64,000 nucleotides of DNA from Leucosporidium creatinivorum. Taxonomy: Eukaryota; Basidiomycota; Microbotryomycetes; Leucosporidiales; Leucosporidiaceae. The notes under the pieces are model-generated. The model was not told where the DNA came from and searched no databases. It saw nothing but the letters and a program-made list of their open reading frames with translations. The translations under genes were made by a program, and so were the position numbers. The stretch spans positions 799,045 to 863,044 of the forward strand of contig BCKL01000009.1 in the NCBI GenBank assembly GCA_001600635.1, given 5' to 3'. Within the stretch, counting starts at the first letter, position 1; each line of letters starts with the position of its first letter. Shown piece by piece: positions 34,609-44,514 of this stretch.

Positions 34609-35821
34609 TCACTCAAGGTACAGGTACCTCTCCCATGAGCAGTGGCTCCACCCTCCCTCCCATCCAATCTGCCGGACCACCTCGCCGCCTCTCGCCCTCA
34701 TGGCGTCCTTAACCTTCTCGATATCCTCTTCCAGCTCGGTCCACATCCCCATTCCACAGCCCTCTACCTTCAGCACCTTCAAATCACGAACGATCGGCAT
34801 ATCCTGCTCGAACGCCTCCGCCAGACCTCGCCAGACCTCGCCGTCCCAAGCCCGCGCCTCCCGTTCCTCTACCAAGTGGGTATCCGGATCGACCTCCTTC
34901 TTCTCAAAAGCTTCTTTCCGTTCAGCAAGCCCCCGCAAGTTTGCAGCCTCGACGTGGCCTATTCGGAGGTAGGCGATGCCGGCGGGCAGGGAATCGAACG
35001 GGTGCTGGAGGTCTTCGAGTGGAGTGAGGAAGGAGGGGTAGAGAGATAGACGCTGAAGGGAGGTGAAGGCGTGCCAAGGGACGATGTCTCCCCCCTCTTC
35101 TTCCGACTTCAGCGAGAAGGACTGAATTTGTGGGCCGAGCCGCTCGAGGGAAGTGGTGAGGCCGATGGGATCGTTGTCCGCTGGGACGTAGGCTTGCTCC
35201 AGGTTCAGAGAGATTTGTTGGAGGAAAGGAAAGGCGGTCGGAGTGAGCCATGTGGCCCAAGCTGTCCACAGGAAGGAGGACCTCGGTGAGGGACAGGGTG
35301 TGGAGCCGAGGGAAGTGGGGCGTGAACTCTTGGTCGCGAAGGGGAGTGTCGTAGAGCTTGCAGTGGTGAAGATGGAGCGTTTCGACGTCTTTAAAGAGAG
35401 GAGTCAGCACGCCGAGACATCCAGCGAGCGCCGAAATGGTCGAAAACGCACCTCTCAGCTTCATGAGGTCTTCTCCAGAGAGCCTCATGTGCCTCAAAGT
35501 AACCTCGTTGACACCCTCGAGCTCAGGCAGCTCGGCATCTCGATATTCCCACTGCGCGCTGGGCTCGCCAAGGTCCAGCTGCTGACCTCGACCGACCGCT
35601 CGAGCCTTATCCAGCAGCTTCCACGACCGGAGGTCCTGGGTACTCCAGACCCAGAGATCGCTGTGTAGCTCCTTCTGCGCGACAGTGTGCCACATTGAGT
35701 TGACGAGCGAGTAGGCGAGGATCCAGCGGTAACGAGCCTTGTAAGTCGCGGAGGTCGTCTTGTCGGGAACAGCGTAGAAGACGATGTGCTAGATGATCTC
35801 GGTAGGAAGCCTGGGGAGCAT
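34609..35821 (-). pseudogene. F-box gene F3, probably a pseudogene
   Basis: Third F-box copy, adjacent to F2 on the same strand. The start MLPRLPTEII is followed directly by TAG where the paralogues have a sense codon, then the frame continues through YRWILAYSLVNSMWHTVAQKEL. A second lesion lies near 35270: the coding frame shifts by one base between LHTLSLTEVLL and FLWTAWATWLTPTAFPFLQ, judged by alignment with F1 (AWALWLNPITFPLL). The remainder is open to the stop at 34609, preceded by an intron-like donor as in F1. A downstream start plus an unseen intron could rescue part of it, but two independent lesions favour a pseudogene. Confidence 0.6.
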
Positions 35822-36151
35822 GCTGGGCTGTAGGTAGCTGAGCTAGAGGAGGAAAGCTTTCCGAGATGACGTCGAGTGTTTGGGCGCGTCGAGGCGGGCG
35901 AGAGGAGGTGCTCTAGAGCGGTGTGGAAGCTGGGGACAAGCTGTACGATGATTCCGGAGCTTTCGCGCTGGTTGAGAGCGAGGCGAGGTGACGGTTGGGA
36001 GGAGAGCGGGGATTTGAGCTCGACTTTGTCGACCCTTTGCGGGGTCATCTTGAGGCGAGCAGAGCAGCATCTCGGCGCTTGAAGCACTCGCAGAAGACTC
36101 GCCTAACGTCCTGCTGAGCTCGAGATCCAAATGTAATGCCTTCTAGTTAAA
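35822..36151. other. Intergenic region F3-HIS1
   Basis: About 330 bp holding the former F3 promoter and the HIS1 3' end. No gene seen. Confidence 0.4.
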
Positions 36152-37525
36152 TTACACTCGGCAGTTGGAGAGAGCGACGACGAGAATGTCGGTAGCGCCG
36201 GCGGACTGTATAGTAGAGTAATGCAAATCAGCTCAAGATCAAGAGACTGGAGCACAAGACCAGGTCGACCGCCGAGGCGACCCTAATGAGCCCGAGAGCG
36301 ACCGCCGAAGCCATCGCCGAGAAACCAAGAGCCCGAAACCTCACCTGCAGCTTGTCCATGACATCGGCAATCTCGGCCTTGAGGACCATACTACTAACAG
36401 CGACCCACTCCTTATCGTCCAACGGGCTAACGGTTGGCGCCCTCCGTCCTGGGGTAATCTTTACGGCCTCGTCGACGGCCTTCCTCGGGATGTTGTAGTT
36501 GCATAGGACGTACTTGCCGGCGGCGATGACACCAGCGATACGAGACGATACGCGGTCGATCAACTCGACGTTTTCGGCGGAGGATTCGGGCTTGTTGGAG
36601 CGGATGAGGACGGCTTGGGAGGTGAGGAGCGTTTCGATGGGGGTGAGGCCGGCGGCGCGCATCGTCTCGCCCGACTCTGAGGTGTGGAGAAGAGGGTCAG
36701 CAGTGGTAGAGAGCACCAAGCGATAGCATCCAGCGCACCGACGAGATCAACTGCAACGAGAAGCGAGAGGTCAGCCCTGCGAAGCGAAAGAATGGGGCCG
36801 CTCCGAAGGACGCACCGATCCCATCTGCCAGTCCAAGAGCGCAAGCCGCCTCGACGGATCCGCCAACATACTCGATAACCGTCTTCTCCTTTGCTCCAAC
36901 CCGCTTGTCCAGCTCGCCAAAGTACTGTCCCGCCAGGACCTCAAACGAAGTTACGACCTTCTTGCCCGCGAGCTGATCGACCGAGGTGATGCCGCTGCGA
37001 ACGGGGACCTGCACCTGCAGCTTGCACTTGCCGAAGCCGAGGGGTACGACTTCGGTAACGAGCTCGGTCATGGCTGCTTCGGCGACCATGTCCTGTCCAG
37101 TGATTCCAAAGTGCACGTTTCCTTCGCCAACGAAGCGAGGGATGTCGGCGGCGGGAAGGAAGACCCTGCAGTCGAATCGTCAGCTCTGGAGCTTCCCGGA
37201 GAGCTCATCCAGGGACTCACAGAGCCATGTTGTGGTTGCGAACGAGGCAGACATCCAGGCGGTGGGAGCGAGTGAATTGGACGTCGGCGCCTGTAGCAAA
37301 GGCAGGAGATCAGCGAGCAGATCCAAAGAGAGGTACAGCTCCGAGACCAACCTGACAAGAGCTCCAAGCACTTCTCATACAGCCGACCTGTTACAGAGCA
37401 ATCAGTGAGTCAAGGTCCAGCTTGTCGAGCTCGAGCTCGAGAACAGAGCGGAAGAGAGATGTACCCTTCTTGGGGATGGCAAAGAGGACACGGCCTGCTA
37501 GGTTGGCGCTCAAGAAGTCCGACAT
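36152..37525 (-). CDS. HIS1: ATP phosphoribosyltransferase (histidine synthesis, first step)
   Basis: Condenses ATP with PRPP, the committed and feedback-inhibited step of histidine synthesis. Exons 37465-37525, 37352-37387, 37221-37290, 36816-37165, 36739-36750, 36345-36676 and 36152-36205 give 304 residues, a long-form HisG. Motifs: AIPKKGRLYEKCLELL, CLVRNHNMA, FGITGQDMVAE, GKCKLQVQVP, KVVTSFEVLAGQYF, the PRPP-loop-like EYVGGSVEAACALGLADGIVDLVESGETMRA region, and the C-terminal regulatory domain with CNYNIPR and TPGRRAPTVSPL. The fifth exon is a 12-nt microexon (VDLV). Divergent with GPI12, 105 bp apart. Confidence 0.95.
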
Positions 37526-37630
37526 GACGAGGTGCAGAAACGAGGTATAGCGGGGGAGGGCAACCCGTTCGAGATGCGAGCGGCCTCCTTTGACCTCCGC
37601 TCTCCTCGTCGGCTTCACTCGGTCTTCGCC
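37526..37630. promoter_or_regulatory. Bidirectional promoter HIS1 (-) / GPI12 (+)
   Basis: 105 bp between start codons. No Gcn4-type TGACTC site noticed on a quick read. Confidence 0.45.
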
Positions 37631-38759
37631 ATGGTTTTACAGGCACGGAAATCAACAAGGAATGCTCAGTACTGCTTTCGCCTGCTCCTGCTTCCTCTAC
37701 TCGTCCTGGCCGTCGCCTTGCGCTTAACAGACCGTCTCGCGCCAGCTCTCGTCGATCCGAGGCTCACAAAGGCCAAGTCGATTCTCTGGGTAACAGCACA
37801 TCGTACGTAGGAGCTTGAGCATCTGCTCTACGCGATGCTGACGCGAATCCTGCTCCGCAACAGCTGATGACGAGTCGTTCTTCTTTGGACCGACACTCTC
37901 CAGCCTTCTCGCTCCTGAACGAGGCGTTGCGGGCCACCTGCTATGCTTGTCGACAGGTCAGCATACTCTTCCATTCCCCTAGAAACCATCGCTGACCTCT
38001 CAGAATATTACAGGCGACCACGAAGGCCTCGGTTCCATTCGCCGGACAGAGCTTCGGGCTTCGTGTGAAGCGTTCGGCATTGCAGGGGATCACTGCGTCT
38101 CATTGGATCATTCGCGAGTGATACCAGATACTTTCCGAAGCGCGACGCTGACCTAATCGAACTCCCACAGAGCTCTGCCGGACGATCCTGACCTCTGGTG
38201 GCCGCCCGAGACGATTGAGCAGGTCGTGAGGGAGTATGTGGAGCGGTGGGATGTTGACTTGGTAAGGCTAGCTTTATTCCACTGCTAGACGACTTGGGCT
38301 GACCCTCCACACCGCATAGATTGTCACATTCGACGAGTACGGCGTCTCGGGGCATGCGAACCACCGAGCCGTCTCTTCGGCGCTAAGGTTCGCGCTTGCT
38401 CTCCCTGCGCCTGCTCTCCGCTCGACCACTGACCAACCTCTTCACCTCCGATCAACAGTCTCGCCGCCTCGTCATCCATCACCTTCCCACCAACCTACGC
38501 CGTCCTCTCCACCTCCCTCGCCCTCAAATTCACTTCAGCGCTCTCCCTGCCCAGCACCACCATCCTGCACTTCCTCCGTCGCCTTCTCTCCTTCTCCTCC
38601 TCGGCGTCGACCTCACTTCTCATCAACTCCCCCTCCCAATACTTGCAAGCCCGCCTCTCCTTCTCCCAGCACCAAAGTCAATGGCGCTGGTTCCGCTCGC
38701 TGTTTGTCACTTTTAGTCGGTATCTCTGGTTTGTGGAGCTCAGGGAGCTGGGTGTGTAG
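37631..38759 (+). CDS. GPI12: N-acetylglucosaminylphosphatidylinositol de-N-acetylase (PIG-L/Gpi12)
   Basis: Second step of GPI-anchor synthesis on the ER membrane. Exons 37631-37802, 37864-37956, 38014-38113, 38171-38261, 38320-38387 and 38459-38759, 274 residues. An N-terminal signal anchor (FRLLLLPLLVLAVAL) precedes the zinc motif AHPDDE, which intron 1 splits between His and Pro. It is followed by FFGPTLSSLL, STGDHEGLGSIRRTEL and the second metal motif GVSGHANHRAV. The third intron (38114-38170) keeps phase only with a GC donor (TC/GCGAGT). The C-terminus is moderately conserved. Confidence 0.9.
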
Positions 38760-38870
38760 ATGTAGATGTAGGATTGCGAAGAAGGTGGTACAACAGAGTG
38801 CGAGTGTCTGTATTCGAGGGTGAACGAAGGATAGAGAGCGAGCCGAGAGGGAGCCGAGAGGGAGAGAGAT

Positions 38871-39946
38871 CTAGGTGGAGAGCGAGAGTGTGACGGGGCA
38901 TTTGAGGTCCTGAGACTGGAGCTTGGCCAACTTGGTGCCGATGATGCCGGAGATCTTGTAGGTGAAGGACAGGGTGAGGGGGAAGGCTCGGCCCGAGTTG
39001 GTGCAGGCGCCAACGACATCCGAGTAGGTCGTGTCGCTTGTGTTGGTGACTGGTGAGGTGGTCAAGCAGGTCAGCAATGACGCTCGAGGGTAGATGACGA
39101 GCAAGCGATAATGTACAGCTCATCTGGAAGAGCAGAGGCACTGTGACGGTTGTGATCGCCTTTCCTGGAAGCCGAGTGCTGCCTTCCAGCTTGCCCGTGC
39201 CGATCTGTATGCTGGTCGTGAGGTCGAAGACGGTAGCCTCCAGCTCGGATACTTTGGTGGGGATGTATGAGCCTCGAGCGTCGACTAAAAGAGAAGGCCG
39301 AGGTCAGCGCGAGAACTGCTCGGCGGAGCGCGATTAAGCTCACAGTCAATGGCGACCTGAGCCGAGAAGTCAAAGTTGGTCGGTGTAGTCGAGTATGTTC
39401 CAGAGGTGTTGGTCGAGGTGAACGCCGTTGTACTCCTGCAGGACGAGGGGTGGTCAGCACCTCCGCTTCGCAGCATCAGCAGCGCCGAAGCTCACGTTTC
39501 ATGACCCCAATTGACCCCAGGTGCCCTCGGCAGCAAGAAGTACAGCAACAGACCAAGGCTGATCACTCCAGCGAACAGGATGAACACCCAACGCTGCTTG
39601 CCGTCGCCGCAGATGGTAGCGAACCGCTCCCTTCGCTTGAGCTTGCTCCGCTGCTTCTGCGCCTCTTTGTCCACCTTTTGCTGCTCCTTCTCTAGCCTCT
39701 TGCGTTCTCGCGCTGCTGCTTCCTCTTCCTGTAGGAGGTTGAGCGATTCATACCTGCGCGCGTAGGGGAACAGCGAGGCGGACGCGCCGGGTCAGCTCTT
39801 AAAGCAAGAGGGGGGTGAGCGGGCAGCTCACTGGTCTAATTGATCCCAGCCCGCGCTCGGCGTGGGCTTGAGGAAGTCGGAGTACGTCGAAGCCAGGGCG
39901 AAGGAGGAGAGACCCGAGAGCGAAGGGGATCGTAAGGGAGGCGAAG
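38871..39946 (-). CDS. Membrane protein with LEA-2/NDR1-like exterior domain; 5' end unresolved
   Basis: Read from the minus strand: a Ser/Leu/Pro-rich start (STYSDFLKPTPSAGWDQLDQ), a charged coiled-coil-like stretch (EEEAAARERKRLEKEQQK), one strong membrane helix (WVFILFAGVISLGLLLYFLLP) and a lumenal/exterior domain of about 150 residues (FDFSAQVAIDC, GSYIPTKVSELEATVFDL, GKAITTVTVPLLF, FPLTLSFTYKISGI) ending in SLST. The topology and beta-rich end resemble fungal LEA14/NDR1-like proteins; this is a fold-level impression. The first coding exon is not clear: upstream of 39946 the only nearby ATG (40014) is followed by TAG unless spliced. It is divergent from ETF beta. Confidence 0.55.
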
Positions 39947-40170
39947 CTACAGAGCGGTACCGGCCAGCTGTCAGCCCTGTTCCCAGTAATTTGAAACTCC
40001 TTAATGACCTACATTGCCGAGCCGATGATTTGGTCAGACGCCAACCGGGGAATCCAACGTGAGGGCCGCTCTCCCTCCTTCCGTATCCTCGTCTCAGACT
40101 CGCCTCCAGCACTTCGCTCGTTCTCTGTACCCTTTCAGCTTCCTTCCCATCTCCTACAACACCGATAGCA

Positions 40171-41342
40171 ATGCGCCCTACCGCCCCCTCTTGGTTGAAG
40201 GTGCTCGTGCCCATCAAGCGCACCGTCGACTACGCCGTAAAGATCCGCGTCGGCGCCAACGGAGTAGAGACTCAGGGTGTCAAGCACAGCCTTGTAAGTA
40301 GGACTGTACTCTCTGCTAAGCTGCTGCTGCTCAATAGCGCACCCCTCGGCGCAGAGGAGCCCAACTTGAGCGTGTGAGCTAACCGATGCTCCTCCGCTCG
40401 CTACAGAACCCTTTCTGCGAGATCGGTGAGTTCCGCTCTGCTGCAGAGTCAAATCTACACTCCATGCACATTTCTACGCGCCCCATCTCGACACTCTTGC
40501 TGCCACCAGCATAGCCGACGGCTCGCAACAGCGGCAGCCCCGCTAACCTCTCGTCGCCGTCCCTTCGCACCACAGCCGTCGAGGAAGCCGTCCGCCTCCG
40601 CGAGCGCCACAAGAAGGATATCGAGAGCATCACCGTCGTGACGATTGGCCCTCCCAAAGCCGCCGATGTGCTCCGTACCGCTCTGGCCATGGGAGCGGAT
40701 TCCGCCATTCACGTCGAGGTCAAGGATGGAGTGATTGTCGAGCCTCTGGCCGTCGCCCGCGCCCTCAAGGCTATCATTGGGGAGGAGAAGCCCGACATCG
40801 TGTTGATGGGCAAGCAGGCGATCGATGATGATGCTTCGCAGACGGGAGGGATGCTCGCGGGCATGCTTAGCTGGCCGCAGGCCAACTTTGCTAGCAAGAT
40901 CGAGCTGGATGTGGGAGCCAAGACGATCAAGGTCGCTAGGGAGATTGATGGAGGATTGGAGACGCTCAGCATGGACCTGCCGGCGGTGGTTACGACCGAC
41001 CTGCGCCTCAACGAGCCTCGCTACGCTTCGTTGCCCAACATCATGAAGGTGGGTGGTCATCCAATGTTGGAGGAGTGTACTCGAGCTAACTAGTATCTGC
41101 GCGGGATTCTCAGGCGAAGAAGAAGCCGCTCAAGAAGCTCAAGCCCGAGGATCTCAAGGTCGACTTCACGCCCCGACTCGAGACGGTCAACGTTGTGGCG
41201 CCACCAGCGCGCAAGGGAGGAGCCAAGGTGAGCTCTTCACCGCTTTCCCAGCTCCTCGCTTCCTCGCTGACCCTCCTCGCTCCCGCAGGTCGAGTCGGTC
41301 GATGAGGTCGTCGCCAAGCTCAAGGAGGCTGGTGTGCTGTAG
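40171..41342 (+). CDS. ETFB: Electron transfer flavoprotein beta subunit
   Basis: Mitochondrial matrix subunit binding AMP in the FAD-containing ETF heterodimer, which carries electrons from acyl-CoA dehydrogenases to ETF-QO. Exons 40171-40293, 40407-40425 (19 nt), 40576-41048, 41114-41227 and 41289-41342 give 260 residues, the typical length. Diagnostic: [72 protein letters not shown], the ETFB signature [26 protein letters not shown], and [12 protein letters not shown] at the end. As in other ETF beta proteins there is little cleavable presequence. Confidence 0.96.
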
Positions 41343-41805
41343 ATGGAGGAGCCGAAGGAAGAATATCAAGAAGCATTGCGTACCATTGCGGCTCGGTGGC
41401 CAGAGAGATGGAGAGCTCGAAAGGGAGCGACGGAGCTCGGCGATGACTGACTCTCGGCTGTGAAGGATCGGACGAGGCGGGAGGTGAAGCGGAGCCGTGC
41501 AAACTCGTTCGCGACGCTCGCTGTATCGTGCAGCAGCTTCTGCGTCGGTGACTGGCTTTCAGTCGACCTCCCGTCTCGCGCTTCTTCTCGGCTGCTCTTC
41601 TCTCCCGCGCCGAGCTCTGGGAATGAGGTGAAATAACGTGTCTTTACGAGACAAGATGAAGGTTATATAGCTAATTGAATGGTAGCGGGCACAAACAAGT
41701 CGTGATATCGTCGTAACTAAGCGGCCCCTCTCTCTTTCTCAGCGCTTCCCCACCGACCGAGCATCTCCCTCCACTCCCTCCCCCAAACCACTCTCACTCG
41801 CCACC
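41343..41805. other. Convergent intergenic region
   Basis: About 460 bp between ETFB (+) and the DUF4203-like gene (-). AT-richer than the surroundings; no gene or RNA hallmark seen. Confidence 0.45.
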
Positions 41806-44102
41806 TCACTTCCCGCTCTTCTCCACAACCTCCTTCCACCACTCATCATAACTCGCCTTCCTCGCCCTCCCTGCTCCATCCCTCGACCCTCCGCTAGTGA
41901 CCCTCGGCCTCGGCGACGACGGCGATGCACCAGCACCAGCACCGGCGCCGGTACTGCGAGCTTGGCGTTGAGCTTCTTGTACGCGGTGTAGCGCGTTGAT
42001 CAGCGAGGGAGTGGCGGGGACTGTGTGCTTCGGGGGCGGTGTTGGCTCGGCGGGGGGGGCTGATTGGGCGGGCGAGGCGACAGGTGACGCTGGGTGATTG
42101 GGATGGGATTGCGAGTGGGGCGAATGAGAAGGTGCGGAAGAGGGAGGAGCGCCCCGGTAGGAAGCGGGTTTGGAGGAGCGGGAGAAGAGGGAGCGGAAGG
42201 TCGACTTCTTGTCCGTTCGGCGAGGGGTGTCGAGAGGAGGAAGCGAAGAGACGAGGTGGGCGGCTTCCTCGTCCGAGGCATTAGGGTCGGCCTGGCGAGA
42301 AAGTTGACGAGCGAGCGCCTTCCCACGTTCGTCGTCGTCCGAGTCGTCCGAATCCGACTGCTCGGCTGCCCCCTTCTTTCTCTCTTTCTGCGCCATCAGA
42401 CTCCTCCCAACAGATCCTCCGACCATAGTACTCCCACTCAACACACTCTCCGGCCTCATCCCTCCGCCATACTGCGGCTGCTTCATGCCCGAGCCCATCT
42501 CCTCATCCCTCATCCCCGGGCTCCAAAGGCCCTTCTCCACTCCGCCGAACTCCTCCTCCTCATCCTCACTATCACTCTCTCCCTTCGCCTTGTACTTCGC
42601 GGGCTTCCTCACCTCCCTCTCCCTCAGCCCCACGCCTTCGAGGTCCGAGTCCCACGCATCGGACGTCTCCCTCCCATGTCCGCCCTTCTCTTCATCATCC
42701 TCATCCCACGGCGAGCGACGGCGCTTGGTAGGGAGGGAGGTGAGCGAACATTTATTGCTGGGAGAGAAGAGGCGGGAGAGGAAGGAGCGGGGAGGAGAGT
42801 AGGTGCCGAGAGGGGAGGGGTTGGTGCTGATGAAGGAGGAAAGGTAGGAGTTCCAGGTCTGCGATGCGAAGAAGTGGAAGTCAGCGGTAGTTCTCGATAG
42901 AGGAGACAGATGCATGATGAAGACGAGCCCAAACGCACCTCATCGGCCTCGCCGTTCTCCCCGCCGAGCCACCACTGCCAAGCTCCTCCCACAATAGCGC
43001 ACAACCACCAACCCGCAATCAATCCCTTCCCAGCCATCTCTCCCCATTGTACCACGACATCACTGGCCTTCCCCTCTGCGCTGATTCCATTCCGAGCGAC
43101 GAGCAATCCAATCGCATCGACGAACCCTCGGTGCACGAACAGGTCGATGGCAATGGTGAGGAGGTAGGCGCCTGTGAGGGATGAAAAGAGGGAGAGGGAG
43201 TGGGAGGTACGGGGGAGGAAGGCGAGAAAGAGGAAGGTGGGAGTGAAGATGGCGAGGAGGATTAGGCGGGGGAGGAGGGCGGAGAGGTGGAAGGAGACGG
43301 CGAGGAGGAGGGTGAGGGAAAGGCTGTTAATAAAACGGGATCAGCGAATGCAGTATACAACAGGAAGAAATTAGTACTCACCTTCCAAGTAGAGCGCAAG
43401 ATCCTCGAGCCGCCCATCTGAATCGACCGCCGAGTCCAGCGCCGAGAATGGAAGAGCAAAGCACGATAGCGAGGATTCCGTAGCCTCCGAGAGTGGGAGC
43501 ATGTTGTCGTCCCACAACAACGAGGATGAGAATCGCCGCAAGTGCGCCTATTCGACCACAGCGTCAGTTCTCTCTGCGCCGAGCTCCGAGAGCTTGCTCA
43601 AGAACTCACCGACCGCTGTCCCGCCGAACAAGATGCCACCTATCCCGCCACCTAGGTGCGCTTTGCCCTTGACAGTCCCTCTCTCTCTGCCCCACTGAGT
43701 TCCAACCAACATGGACCTCGCTCCTCCTCCGAGCGTCCCCAGCGCGAGAAGCATCGCCAGCACGCCCAGCACGGCGGTGAGCGCTGATGGCAGGTGCGCG
43801 AGACGGCCGGTGAGGAATCCAATGGTGTCGGTGCTGCCTGAGATGGTAGCTAGCTGGACGACTGGAGCGTGCGCTTCGAGGAGAGACGGCGAGTGCGAAG
43901 AGACGGACGTGCTGGCGGAGGGAGCTGTAGTCTCTCCGCGAGCTTGCGCTGCTGCGAGGAGGGCCTTGTAGATGTTGGCTCCTTGTTGGTCTCCTCCGTA
44001 GTCGACTGGAGCTGCTGTAGCGATAGCCGAAGGGTCGTTTGTGGCGCTCGCGCTTGAGCCCCGAGCTGAGATGAGAGCGGCGAAGATGGCTTCTCCTGAC
44101 AT
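41806..44102 (-). CDS. Multi-pass membrane protein, DUF4203/TMEM198-like, with a long cytoplasmic tail
   Basis: Starts MSGEAIFAALISARG at 44102. A Ser/Ala-rich N-terminal region is followed by about seven hydrophobic segments (LTAVLGVLAMLLALGTLGGGA, GGIGGILFGGTAVGALAAILILVVVG, LAIVLCSSILGAGLGGRF, LSLTLLLAVSFHLSALLP, LILLAIFTPTFLFLAFL, LTGAYLLTIAIDLFV, GLIAGWWLCAIVGG). The Gly-rich helices suggest the DUF4203/TMEM198-like fold. The C-terminal 370 residues are hydrophilic, with an acidic Ser-rich region (SDSEDEEEEF, DSDDSDDDE) and Pro-rich stretches, ending SYDEWWKEVVEKSGK. Four or five exons. Function unknown; family assignment moderate. Confidence 0.6.
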
Positions 44103-44514
44103 GGTAGAGCGCGTAGGGTCGTGAAAAGTAGTCCTATAGTCGTTACCGAGTCGTTGAAGAGGTCGTTAAAGGTGTACAGAGAGTCGTTAGAGGGTTGTCT
44201 GAGAGGGAGGGTGCGTCTTGCAGTTCGTCAAGGGTCGTTAGTCGTGAGGCGGGCGGGCTATAGGGGTACAGAGTCAGCTGTGTTCGCCTCTGATGTCTCT
44301 GAGGCCTTACTTGGCCGAGAGAGCGGATTGCGCCGAGCTGGCTGAATCCAAAACGAGTCGAGCGGATCTCGCTGAAGTGGATCGCCGAAATCAACGAGGG
44401 AGGGTTCGCTTCCTACAATTCACTCGGGTTTCGACTTCGAGCTACAGAGTAGGCTCAATCTGGCTGCTGTAGATACTCCTACACCCTTGCTAACCTAGCT
44501 ACTCGCCTGCAGAG
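44103..44514. promoter_or_regulatory. Divergent promoter DUF4203-like (-) / FAT1 (+) with a GTCGTTA cluster
   Basis: 412 bp. Four copies of GTCGTTA (44139, 44162, 44183, 44234) and one GTCGTTG (44150) lie within 102 bp next to the minus-strand gene. A FAT1 5'UTR intron seems to end just before its start codon (branch GCTAAC at about 44490, acceptor at 44512). Confidence 0.45.

Noticed and set aside
42094-42900. 268-codon plus-strand frame
   Set aside because: Antisense to the tail exon of the DUF4203-like gene; no conserved content.
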